Assembly (NCBI GenBank): GCA_949130485.1
Contig: OX422195.1
Location: forward strand, 5,896,566 to 5,960,565
DNA: 64,000 bases
Direction of reading: 5' to 3'
From: Agelas oroides
Lineage: Eukaryota > Porifera > Demospongiae > Agelasida > Agelasidae
Notes under the pieces: model-generated
What the model saw: only the letters and a program-made list of their open reading frames with translations
Told to the model about the DNA's origin: nothing
The model's database searches: none
In this document: positions 49,842 to 60,900 of the stretch, one piece after another
Layout: each line of letters starts with the position of its first letter
Position numbering within the stretch: position 1 is the first letter of the stretch
Position numbers and translations under genes: made by a program

Positions 49842-51980
49842 TCAAATCATTGTAAACATTTCTACCGAGTCAGTCTTCCAATTAGGTGTAATGCCACCCA
49901 CTGTAATGAGTTGATTGCGAGGGAGGACTGCTACCAGACATCGACACCGAGAAGTTGCCATAGAGCCTATGGCCTCCCAAGAGTTGGCTATTGTGTTGTA
50001 CATGCAAATGGTTGCTATCACTTTGTCATCACAGTTTCTACCACCCACTATCAGCAGCTTTCCATGCATTGAAGCACATGTGGGGGAGGTGAATGGCGTA
50101 TCAGCTAGTCTGTGCCACACTTCAGCAGGTTTGACTAATGATAAAGTGTTCGGTTGTACTAACAGGGACTGTGGCTGGCGAGACTGGAGGAGGGCAGCCA
50201 GTGAGCAAGTGAATACTGACCTTGATTCTTTGCCACTCAGATTGCGACCTCCCAGGATGTAAACCTGGTCTCCACACAGTGTTGCTGATGCTTGGTAGAG
50301 TGGGTGTGGGAGGCTGCTGGCTGTGGACCACTGTAGGGTCTCTGTGTCCATCACTTCAACAGCACTCAGATCCCAGTCTCCTTCTCCAGTTCCTGCCGCC
50401 ACAACCAGAGTTCGACTACTGCACACTACAGCAGTTGAGCAGCGCTTGGTTGGCATGGAGGGAAACTTCAACATCCATTTGCTATCAATGAGGCTGTAGA
50501 GTGAGTTGGTGAGTTCATGGTTTGGCAATTTGCCACCGATGGCAGTAAGATGTGTATTAACCATTGCTAGACTGAAACCATAGTTAGGGCATACAGGTAG
50601 CCCAGACCATTTCTTTCTAGAGGAATCATAAGAATATATTTTTTTGCTCCGTGGATCACCACTAAAGTAAGCCATGTCTCTATCCACAGCTGCTGCTTCT
50701 CCCCACATTTTACATGGTGCACTCCCACCATTCCTCCAGCTCAGCTTGATACTACCTCTACTTTCACCTGTACCACTAGCCCCTACGTCATCTTTTTTCT
50801 GTACTCTTGTATAAACTGGTTGCTGTTGCAGTTTCTGAATTTGTTTCTGCTTGTCTTTCTCCATCTCCAGAAGATTGTGCTGAGACTCTGCAGTGACCTC
50901 CTCTCTGGATTGCAGCTGTTGCCTGAGCTGCTGAACCTCTTGCTGACATGTGGCTATGGCTGCTTCCTTTTTTCGTAGTAGTTGGTTTTTGGTGTGCAGC
51001 TGTTGTTGAAGATTTTGAATGATTTCTCTTTCTCTCCTGGTAGTTTGTGTTTGTTTGGTATTCACACAAGACTGTACACTCTCAAGGTATTTTGAAGATG
51101 ATTTCAGTGTGGATATACGACCGCAAATCTCATGACAAGATGGCCTTTCTCTGTCCCTGTCCTTTAGGCAGTTGAGAGCAACTGGTAACAGGGGGTGGGC
51201 TGGGTTGATTAGGTCAATATGGGATCGTCGACGTTCAATTTCTGGGACTTTAGCCAAACCAGAAGGTATCCTTTGATCGTTGATTTCCATGACCTGGAAG
51301 TGGTCCCCAGGATCAGGATACTGCCGGGTCATAATCTGGACACACAGAACGCCTAGAGAAAAGATGTCTAGCTTTTCATCGTATGTGGTAGGCTTACCTA
51401 GTGCTTCTGGTGGCATGTATGCCTTTGTACCTGGGCATAAAGTGAGGGGGGTGAGGTGTGCGGTGCTGCGGTTCATATCATAAAGCCTCACTATTCCAAA
51501 GTCTGTCACTTTGGCCCTGCTGCCTGCAATCAGCAACACATTGTTGCTTGATAGGTCTCGATGGATGATGCCATTAGAGTGGAGGTAGGATAGAGCCAAG
51601 GCTATGTCATGGCTGAGATTCACTTCAGTATGGTAGTGGAGTTGTTCATGATATTGCGCCAGAAATTGGGTCAAATTCTCATCCATTAACTCCATCAATA
51701 AGACCGGCATCTTTGATTCAGGATCACGATACATGCCCAAGTACTGGACAATGTGTGGGTGCTTTATAGCACTCAAAAGACGACACTCTTGCTCAAATTT
51801 GCGCACAATGTTTGCGGTTCTTGGAGTAGCAAATTGAAAGAGGGCGGGGTGGAGGATTTTAGCAGCACAGGGCAAGTCATCACACATGGCCTTGCAGACA
51901 GCACCATGTGAACCAATGCCAAGAGACTCTGTTTTGATGAGTTCAATTTTCTCATAGTGAAAATCATACTGTGAAGTCAT
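49842..51980 (-). CDS. Protein kinase with coiled coil and Kelch repeats
   Basis: Intronless 712-residue protein. The kinase domain spans about residues 11-290 with glycine loop GIGSHGAVCKA (21-31), VAIK-type Lys41 (CAAKIL), catalytic HRDLSSNN (Asp142), DFG (160-162) and a PPE in place of APE (190-192), all consistent with an active Ser/Thr or TKL-like kinase. A Gln/Glu-rich coiled coil (about 312-395) follows, then Kelch repeats (about 425-712) with repeated GG pairs (AIGGK, ILGGRN, IVGGRN, TVGG) followed by Trp spacing (KKWSGLP, SKWMLKF, LQWSTAS, NSWEAIG). Kelch propellers usually bind protein partners. I know of no human kinase with this order of domains; substrate and pathway are unknown. 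The single exon suggests retroposition or lineage expansion. Confidence 0.9.
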   Translation of the reverse strand: MTSQYDFHYEKIELIKTESLGIGSHGAVCKAMCDDLPCAAKILHPALFQFATPRTANIVRKFEQECRLLSAIKHPHIVQYLGMYRDPESKMPVLLMELMDENLTQFLAQYHEQLHYHTEVNLSHDIALALSYLHSNGIIHRDLSSNNVLLIAGSRAKVTDFGIVRLYDMNRSTAHLTPLTLCPGTKAYMPPEALGKPTTYDEKLDIFSLGVLCVQIMTRQYPDPGDHFQVMEINDQRIPSGLAKVPEIERRRSHIDLINPAHPLLPVALNCLKDRDRERPSCHEICGRISTLKSSSKYLESVQSCVNTKQTQTTRREREIIQNLQQQLHTKNQLLRKKEAAIATCQQEVQQLRQQLQSREEVTAESQHNLLEMEKDKQKQIQKLQQQPVYTRVQKKDDVGASGTGESRGSIKLSWRNGGSAPCKMWGEAAAVDRDMAYFSGDPRSKKIYSYDSSRKKWSGLPVCPNYGFSLAMVNTHLTAIGGKLPNHELTNSLYSLIDSKWMLKFPSMPTKRCSTAVVCSSRTLVVAAGTGEGDWDLSAVEVMDTETLQWSTASSLPHPLYQASATLCGDQVYILGGRNLSGKESRSVFTCSLAALLQSRQPQSLLVQPNTLSLVKPAEVWHRLADTPFTSPTCASMHGKLLIVGGRNCDDKVIATICMYNTIANSWEAIGSMATSRCRCLVAVLPRNQLITVGGITPNWKTDSVEMFTMI

Positions 51981-52142
51981 GTTTCTCCAAGACCTACAAA
52001 TGAGCTACAGCTGTAGTAATAAGTCAGTTTAATAGATAGTACAGTGAAGGCATTTGTACAAGGTGTGCAACACCAGTAGCTAACTGACCTCTTGTTTACA
52101 GACTACCAGGCTTTATAGGATCAACCCACTTGCCAGCTTAGA

Positions 52143-52326
52143 GCTATAGAGCGTTCTCAGCACGTGATCACAATTCCGTATACTAGGGATACACATTGTG
52201 CAAATGGACCTCGCTCCGCGAATGTCCGCGTTTGCCCTCGTATTTCCCAAGTATAGTTTCTACGTTCCCAATCCACGTATCCTGGGAACCAGACCAGTCT
52301 TACCATGTAAAAATGGCTGCTGTTGT
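52143..52326. repeat. Dispersed repeat: AGCTATAGAGCG end plus 146-bp block
   Basis: Starts AGCTATAGAGCGTTCTCAGC with ACGTGATCA. The 52181-52326 block (TACTAGGGATACACATTGTG onward to AAAATGGCTGCTGTTGT) recurs almost identically at 54009-54154. The AGCTATAGAGCG end recurs inverted at about 54745-54772. Confidence 0.85.
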
Positions 52327-53594
52327 GTGCTTGACTAGCGGCTAGCGACAGGAACGTTGCCATCTCAAAAAATGACGTAATACAAGATTTAGCTCACGTG
52401 AAACAGTGAAATTCGAACAGCACTGCCCTCGGCACTGACATAGTTTAGCTAGTCTCTGGAACCAGGGGAAACAAAGGAGAAAGCAACAGGTAGGCTCAAT
52501 ATTCAATATCAGTTTGCTATGCAGTAGTTTAGTGTTAGATATGAAACTGGGAGTAGCCGGAAACATATGATTGTTGCGCACTGTTTTCTAATTGAAGAGC
52601 ACTGTCCTAAATTTGTGTACTTTACAAACCTTGCCAAATTGAGTTAGACTTACAGTGACCTAGGAAGCTTACCAGCCTATAATGCAGTCTTATGAACTAG
52701 TCTAGTTCCCAGACTAGTATTCTGCACTGAAAATAGGCTGGGCACAAGACTACTTGTGAACCACACAGACACTGCTTGTGTTGCTTTTCATAAATCACCC
52801 CAATATCCCAGGCCCTTTTTTCGACGGTATTGAACAAGACTGCTCATGCAGGTAAAACGGTCACAATAGATGAAACACTTGCTTAATCAGCCAGTATATT
52901 GTCAAATTATGTGTGTCTACCCTTCAGGTTGTTGTAACTTCACATGGTCTCTGCAAGCAGCATGAGGATGGATGGCTCATGGAACTCAATAAAACCCATT
53001 CTCTTTTACAACATGTTGCAGTTCCATGTCCTCATTTTTTTGGTATTGTTTTAAGATCTTTTTGACAACTTAATTAGATACTTCTTTTAACTCCCTTACA
53101 CTTATTGACAAATTTAGTTTCACTTGCACATTTCCCTCACCCTTGCCGAGGCCATTATAAATTATTCTTGAATTCGATTATTGTTGTTGCTCTCTGTCAC
53201 TGTACGTTGTCACTTGAAATGCCTTTTTCCTTGAGAGAGACTACATCATGGGGACTTTATATGTTGCAAGCACTTCTGGTCAGTATACATCAAAGCTTTC
53301 TAGAAAGTGTGTACTATCAGCTGCATTGATAGTTGCTTATCACTTCACTTGAACTTACGAAACATGTTTTGCCTAGGTTCTCAAGTAGCAATATGAGACT
53401 TAATCTCTTCTATGTTAATTTTAATTTCTCCATACTGAAAAAAATACCACGGGAAAGATACCGTTACTGGACATGCATAATACAGAGTGGCAACGTTCCT
53501 GTCGCTAGCTCGCAATACGTGTAGCGGTTAGCGCCAGGAACGAGACACTGCGCATGCGCATAACGATGGCAACGTTCCTGTCGCTAGCCACTAG
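52327..53594. other. Intergenic, kinase-Kelch upstream flank
   Basis: Holds fragments of a CAACGTTCCTGTCGCTAGC repeat (52340, 53490, 53570, both orientations), the 52698 palindrome, and otherwise AT-rich sequence with no supported gene. Confidence 0.4.
52698..52752. mobile_element. Palindromic TAGTCT element (e), 55 bp
   Basis: TAGTCTAGTTCCCAG at the left, CTGGGCACAAGACTA at the right. Flanks CTTATGAAC and CTTGTGAAC match 8/9, a target duplication. The middle is barely paired. Confidence 0.75.
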
Positions 53595-53967
53595 TGTAAG
53601 CTTGAGTTGGTAGAACAAAGAGCGTGTTTGTCTTATGGTACAGTCGCTATTTGTCTGCCGTAGGTTGCTCACAGGTGGAACTGTCATACCAGTAAGTTTG
53701 GTAGCTGTTGTGCCTACCGTTCTGGAGAAATCCGTGTTTTGCGGATATCTCACTCCTGCATCTGTTTCCCTTGGGCTACCGACACAGTTCGCTCACAGTT
53801 GTTTAGTAACAGCTAGAGCTTTCATGCCTGCCAGTCTGATAGTGATCCCGTAGACCATTGTTGAGATATCGAAGTTTTTAGGCCAACTTCCGGTTGACGA
53901 CGATGACGACGACGACGACGAAAAATCTCAATTGAACCCGGGTATAGCCTCGCTTCGCTCGGAACTA
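53595..53967. repeat. 373-bp dispersed repeat, copy 1, with (GAC)n
   Basis: Runs from GTAAGCTTGAGTTGGTAGAA to AGCCTCGCTTCGCTCGGAA and includes a GACGACGACGAC microsatellite (53896-53922). The second copy is at 54153-54532 in the same orientation with very few changes apart from the length of the GAC run. Confidence 0.93.
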
Positions 53968-54152
53968 GAAATGAACCGCCATTTTGGTGCACAACTTGTA
54001 CAGTATGTTACTAGGGATACACATTGTGCAAATGGACCTCGCTCCGCGAACGTCCGCGTTTGCCCTCGTATTTCCCAAGTATAGTTTCTACGTTCCCAAT
54101 CCACGTATCCTGGGAACCAGACCAGTCTTACCATGTAAAAATGGCTGCTGTT

Positions 54153-54452
54153 GTAAGCTTTGAGTTGGTAGAACAAAGAGCGTGTTTGTCTTATGGTACA
54201 GTCGCTATTTGTCTGCCGTGGGTTGCTCACAGGTGGAACTGTCATACCAGTAAGTTTGGTAGCTGTTGTGCCTACCGTTCTGGAGAAATCCGTGTTTTGC
54301 GGATATCTCACTCCTGCATCTGTTTCCCTTAGGCTACCGACACAGTTCGCTCACAGTTGTTTAGTAACAGCTAGAGCTTTCATGCCTGCCAGTCTGATAG
54401 TGATCCCGTAGACCAATGTTGAGATATCGAAGTTTTTAGGCCAACTTCCGGT

Positions 54453-54488
<36 letters not shown>

Positions 54489-54532
54489 AAAATCTCAATT
54501 GAACCCGGGTATAGCCTCGCTTCGCTCGGAAT
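54153..54532. repeat. Dispersed repeat, copy 2, with longer (GAC)n
   Basis: Same-orientation copy of 53595-53967. It is preceded by the 146-bp block shared with 52181-52326, so the two families are joined here as a composite ending in an AGCTATAGAGCG-type terminus near 54772. Confidence 0.93.
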
Positions 54533-54779
54533 TAGCAGTATATGCGATATCGATTAAAACACCCACAGGTAAGCGTTTATATAGCTGTTTTAACTTATGT
54601 AGCAATGGTATTTTGTCCGATTCAACACATATTAGAAGCATTATAAGTAAATCACTCATTTCGTGAAGATCGCCATAGAATCTCCTATCTCGTTGTGCAC
54701 CAAAATGGCGGCTGTTTTCTGATTTCCTTCGTAATCTCGAACGTAATGACGTCACGTGCAATCGCTCTATAGCCTACAG

Positions 54780-55496
54780 TAACACAAATATTGCCAGCCT
54801 TATAAGGTAACACAAGTAAATGTAATGTAGCATATTCAAGATAAACAGAAGGTAATGAGAAAGGTGTCTCTCATGTGTAATGTAATGCACAATGTAGCTA
54901 ATTGCACAGTCTGAGGAAGTAATGCATCCAATCTGAGTGCATGTTTACGGTCTGTTTACTTGCAGGCAATTAGAGTGGCAGTGCTTTTTGTTTATTCATT
55001 TGCAGAAAATAGCACAAAAAATAAAGTAGGTGAAGTCCATTCTGTCATGGCTAAAGTGACGTCCCTGGGGCTAAGTGACTTCCACTGTAATAACATACAC
55101 AAATAATCAATAAACCACATCTCCCTGAAGAAAGACAGGCCTAAATGTTATGCAATGTCACCCACTATGCAGGATGCATTTCGGCCAAATCCAGCTAGGC
55201 CTCGTCGCTATACCAGGCCACATTGCATGCAGTCAAAAACGAAGCACTGAATCGCTACATACAATCTCACATACAGAAACTGATTCAGCTTGTAATGATC
55301 TAGTTGTACACATCAGCAGCGTCTGTGGTGGCATTAATTTAAATACTCATTTATGAATAGTAACAGTTCGACAAGGTATCTACTTGACATAAATTATAGC
55401 AGTGTTGCCTACAGAAATTTATAGTAGAAAAACTATAGCTAGCTACAGCTGCAACTGTTACACCTTCCTGTCCTCTTAATTCTCCCCCCTTTTCCT
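54780..55496. other. Intergenic, 3' flank of the I-BAR gene
   Basis: AT-rich sequence, no gene or structured repeat recognised. Confidence 0.4.
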
Positions 55497-57935
55497 TCAC
55501 CATCGGTGACCATGAGAAGTGACAGAGTTCTGGCTGGACTTTCTACTTATCCCACTTGAGCTGCCATGTTGGCCCTGGTCACTATAACCAGTGGAACCGG
55601 GCTGGGGAGGTAAGGAGCCCTGATAGTCCCGCTCTGGTATGAGTGGGACACGTGTTTGAACGAGGCTGGACCCACTGCCCCCACCAGCAGACAGCTGGGT
55701 GCCGTCTCTTCTTCTGTGGCGGTGTCTGGAGAGATAGAGAATCCAGTTAACTGTTAATTGTTTTAGTTCTTCTATTGTTTGTAAGCCACACCCTTTTAGT
55801 GTTTGTAGAGAGGTTAACGTTGCCCATGCCAAACTGTAGGCTTTCTGTTACGTTCTAACTTGATTTCATGAGTGGCCTGTACATATTACTATGTGTTTGG
55901 TAGATATCAAGAAGTACCCTGGTATTTAACCTAACTACAATGTACAGCTTGTACATATTAGTATTATATGTACAAGTATTTGGTGTCAACAAGCATTTAA
56001 CCTAACTACAATGTACAGTATCCATTCTTAAAGCAACATGTAACTTGTTTATTGCTGTATGCATACTCCCACTATCTCTCATCCACGCATGCACAGCTTA
56101 CGGCTCTGGTGTTGGCCAGATTTTCTCCACATACTGGACTGGAAACCAGCCACTACTGCAGGAGGGAATAGGGAGGGGAAAGAACATGAGCAGCAATGCA
56201 TGGGCACCCGCACTCTCCCTTATGCTAGTATACTGAAACTCTCCGCCTCTATAGCTCTCCTTCTGTACATTATCCTTAGGGTCCCACAGGAATCATGGTA
56301 ACACAACCAAGAGCTTTAGCAGAAGTTACTCTCATGTCCAACCTGAGGTACTCGTGTCAATGTGTGGTTTTTTCATACTCCCCCATTAGCTCTAACCTTC
56401 CAGTTTTTGTACTCTCTCCAAACTGCCAGCCATCTCGTGGATCATCAATTGCATCAATCAAGTCTCCCTGCCAACAACAGACACACAATGAAGACACAAG
56501 ATGGTTACAACATTTCCCTACCAACCATGTAGGTGGCTATGTGGTCATTAGCTAATTCTAAATCATTCATACGTATGTCTTCTCCTGAGCCTTGCATACA
56601 AGAGATAATCAATGGATCCAATATAGCTGGGACTCGTGATGCAGTTACATACATTTACACTCTATACCTTAGAGGTGGTACTTACCAGTGCTATATCCCC
56701 AATTAACATGTCACTCCAAAGCATATTCCAAAACAGTTATATTTCATGTTATCAAGTGACTTTGTATGTAGTATGCAAAGTCAGTTATACATACTGGAGG
56801 TCTTTGACTCCCTTTTCAGCAGAGGACATAATACTGGTACTATAAGCAAACCTCATTAAGGCTCACCTCGATGTAAACATAGGCATCTAGCTGTTTAGCT
56901 ATCTAGTCAACTGCCTCCTACAGTCCACAGTTTATTCTCTACACAAATTTGATAATGTCCTGAAAGTTCATCTTAAGCTGCAAAGGAGTTGAAAAGCTGT
57001 CTACTTCTTATCAGTACCGAGCTGAATTCCAGCTGTCCGGAGATTGAGCACTGGTGGGGGTAGACGGCACGCACTCGGCAGCTGTAAATAATGAATGGAG
57101 TAGTATGAAGAACTTTTATGTGCATATCAGTGCATGTAGCTCATGTGCAAATATATACAGTGCTGAACTCTACGTTTTGTCGGCTGTCTCAGTGAGGTAC
57201 TACATGCTAGTTCCAGCAACAGTGGATCAGATATTGTCATTCCATGGTGTAGCCTCCACATACATTTCATCACATTATATTATACCATATTGAGAATTAT
57301 GCGCAACGCTGATGTGCATTGTATGCTGAGGAGGTAACCACAGAAGGGTGTGGTGCATACCTTATCCTCCTCTGTCTCCCATGAGCACCGCTGTTCTGCA
57401 TGCCTGTACCACGTGCAGACCCTGGATGAGACACAGTTCCAAAGGTAGAATAATAAATAGACTCAAATGTTTACTTAACAGTTCTTATCAAAACCTACAA
57501 TTCTAGCCATGTACAAAATGCAATCTTATTTTACGATAGCTTTACTGCTAACTGTATCAGGTTTGTGTGTAGTTAGAGATCACCTGTTCTTTGAAGGGAT
57601 ACAGCACTGTCAGTGTGGTTACCATGGTGACCCTCTCGGGACAGCCTCTCCTCAGAGGTAGAAGCAGGAAATGCTCGAGGAGAGCGAGGATCCTGGGAGG
57701 AGAAAGAGGAGGAGAAGAAATGGGGGGAGGAAAAAGAGAAAGGGAGAGGAAGAGAAGAAAGAGAAAGAGGAGAATAAGGAAGGGTTAGGAGGAGAAAGAG
57801 CAGAAGGAGGAGAAGGAGGAGAAGGAGGAGAAGGAGGATGATGCAGGAGAGATGCTGCAAAAGGAGGGGTATCAAACTATGTTTCTTTGTCTAGATACAG
57901 TTTACACACAACACACACATGCATGCACGCACACG

Positions 57936-57983
<48 letters not shown>

Positions 57984-60900
57984 ACTAGGAGGATGGAACT
58001 TTCTGCGGGTAGCTCTGTGGGGGAGGAGCAGACACTTGACCAGTTTGTTACTTGAGTGGAGAGAACCTGGTGGGACTGCAGTGAGGAGGAAGTGGAGTAG
58101 GGGAGAAGGGGAAGGAGAGGAAGCAAAGAGAAATTAGAAAGAAGGGAAATGAAGCAGGGAGGGATTGGGGGTGGAAAGAATGTAGAGGGAGGAAAAAAGT
58201 AGCTCAGAGCAGACACAAATGATGATCATGAGCCAGCGCCATATTTACCATAGTCTCGTACCTAGACCCCACCCTTTCATGAGGAAAGGGGTCTGGCAAA
58301 ATGCAAATATTGGGTGCTTCCTTGGTTATGCCGAGTCAGCAATCTTGATTTTGAATAAGTGAATGATTGTGTCTTTATCATGTAGTGCTATTTCATTGGC
58401 TAGCTCAACGCTTGTATGATGTTGTGCTACTTCATTGCCTTGTTCAGAATCGAAACTGCTGACTCGGCACAACCAAGAAAGAGCTCAATGGTCACCAGAC
58501 CCTTTTCCTCGTGAGAGGGTGGGGTCTGGGCACGAGACTATATTTACCATTGCATTGTAGCGAATCTGGTTGTGTATGACAGAGCAGAAGTGGTCCACAA
58601 CAAAACAGTACATCTTCCTCTCCTCAGTGAGTGCCTTGGGAGTAGTAGAGGAAAAGGAGGGGAGAGAAGGAAGAGGGAGGGAAGGAGGAGGAGAGAAGGA
58701 AGATGGAGAGAGGAAAGGGGGAGAGAGAGGAAAGCATAGTTCTCATTTTGAGTTGAATGATTCAAAGTCATAATGATTGAAACTAAGTATGTAGCTTCTT
58801 TCCTAGGGAGCTGGGGTAGAAACTAAGTTAATTATCTCAACCTTCACTTTGCAAATTCAGTTATCACCACCACTTCTCTTTGCCTTCCTCCCCACACCTT
58901 CCTCTTCCCTTATTCTCCCTCTCTTTCCTCTCCCCTCCCCCTCTTACCCTGCGAAGGCCCTCCACCCTGGTGGACCGCAGTTCTTCAGTTTGGTCAGTCA
59001 ACACCTGCTTCAGCTGTATCAGTGGGAGAGAGAATATGTTCATGTGACCACATTTAGAGCATCTGATTGGTTGGACGTCATGTGATATGACTGCTCGGCT
59101 ATGCATGTCAAAATAGCAACTCAAATGTCCTGTTACAGTCTGCAAAAGTTGCTGTAATTGAACCCCCTCCCCCATGGCCTAATATGCTATACTACAATTA
59201 TCTGAGCCCCACTCACCCTACTGAGGTGGAATGGCCTAAGATGTTGCTATATCAAACACTCACCCACCCCATGTGAGGTGGAATGGCCTATGATGTTGCT
59301 ATATCAAACACTCACCCACCCCATGTGAGGTGGAATGGCCTATGATGTTGCTATATCTAAACACTCACCCACCCCATGTGAGGTGGAATGGCCTAAGATC
59401 CTACTATAATTATCTGAGCTCTACCCATCCCATGTGCTGACACAACATCAGGAATGGGGATGTTATCATAGCGACAGTTGTACCTGAGCCCCCTTATCAC
59501 GCTGGATCTGTGAGGGGTTTCTCTTCTTCTGGATACCCTTGAGTTTTCCGTTTGTCTTTTCTACCAACTGTCACAATGAGAAAGAAATATGCAGATATAA
59601 TGCCTAGCCTTGCATTTAGTTAATAATAAAAGGTACAAAAGCTGATTGACATAATTATGCCCTAATTTATGATGTTATCACTTACTGCTTGTCTCTTTGC
59701 ATTATCTTGCTTGTATGTCTTATGCATACTCTGGATGGTGGGAAAATGGTTGAATCAACAGCTGCTGGTTGTCACTAGTGCTTGTATGGAACATTAATTG
59801 TGAGAATGACTACATGTGCTACTTTTGTAGCTAAGGTTGCTAACAGAATGCATACATGATTGAAGCACTTGTCATTCATGGCTAACATACAGCACTGCTG
59901 AGAACAGCTTTAAAGCTAGCAAGCTGATAGTTTTAATAGACCACACATGTAACCATCTGCTCAGATAAAGATAGAGTAGGAATAGTGCAGGCCTGCAACC
60001 AAACCTATAATGTGCTTCCAAGCTGTTCCTCATGTACATGCCACCTCCCACCCCACTTCTCTCTATGTCAGATCCTATACAGCACAGACTTAGCTTTCTT
60101 CACTGAGCCTACTCACTGAAAATGTTTTTGCCTCCTCATCCAACTTGGTCTCCAAAGGAACAATGAAGTCAGTGTTTAGGGACCGGATCTAAAGTGAACA
60201 AAGTTATTGGTACAGGTTACAATATGACTGTATAATTGTTTTCTATACTAGTAATACAAGATCGGCATTGAAATACAATGGCTATATACAGTGTTGCAGT
60301 CTGTACAGAAGAGTTGGTGATTTCAGCCTCATATGCGTCACTATGTATTCGGGCTGCCTGGGTGTGGGGGGCATTGAAATACAATGGCTATATACAGTGT
60401 TGCAGTCCGTACAGAAGAGTTGGTGATTTCAGCCTCATATGCGTCACTATGTACTCGGGCTGCCTGGGTGTGGGGGGCATTGAAATACAATGGCTATATA
60501 CAGTGTTGCAGTCTGTACAGAAGAGTTGGTGATTACAGCCTCATATGTGTCACTATGTACTTGGGCTGCCTGGGTGTGGGGGGCATTGAAATACTATGGC
60601 TAATGAAGATGTGTCACGCAAAGCCTAAAGAAATCTGGAGATTGCGAGTAGCTGCGAGGTACGTATACAGTGTTGCAGTCCGTACAGAAGAGTTGGTGAT
60701 TACGGCCTCATATGTGTCACTATGTACTCGGGCTGCCTGGGTATGGGGTTAAGTAGGTAATCAGTCAACTGTGAGAACACATTTTCATTATTCAGGTCAC
60801 ATCTTGTTGGTGAATATCATTAGTTAGAAATACTGAGTAATAATTTGACAGTATGGGGTTCTCCTCACCCAGTTTCCATGGTGATTGTTGATCTGATCAT

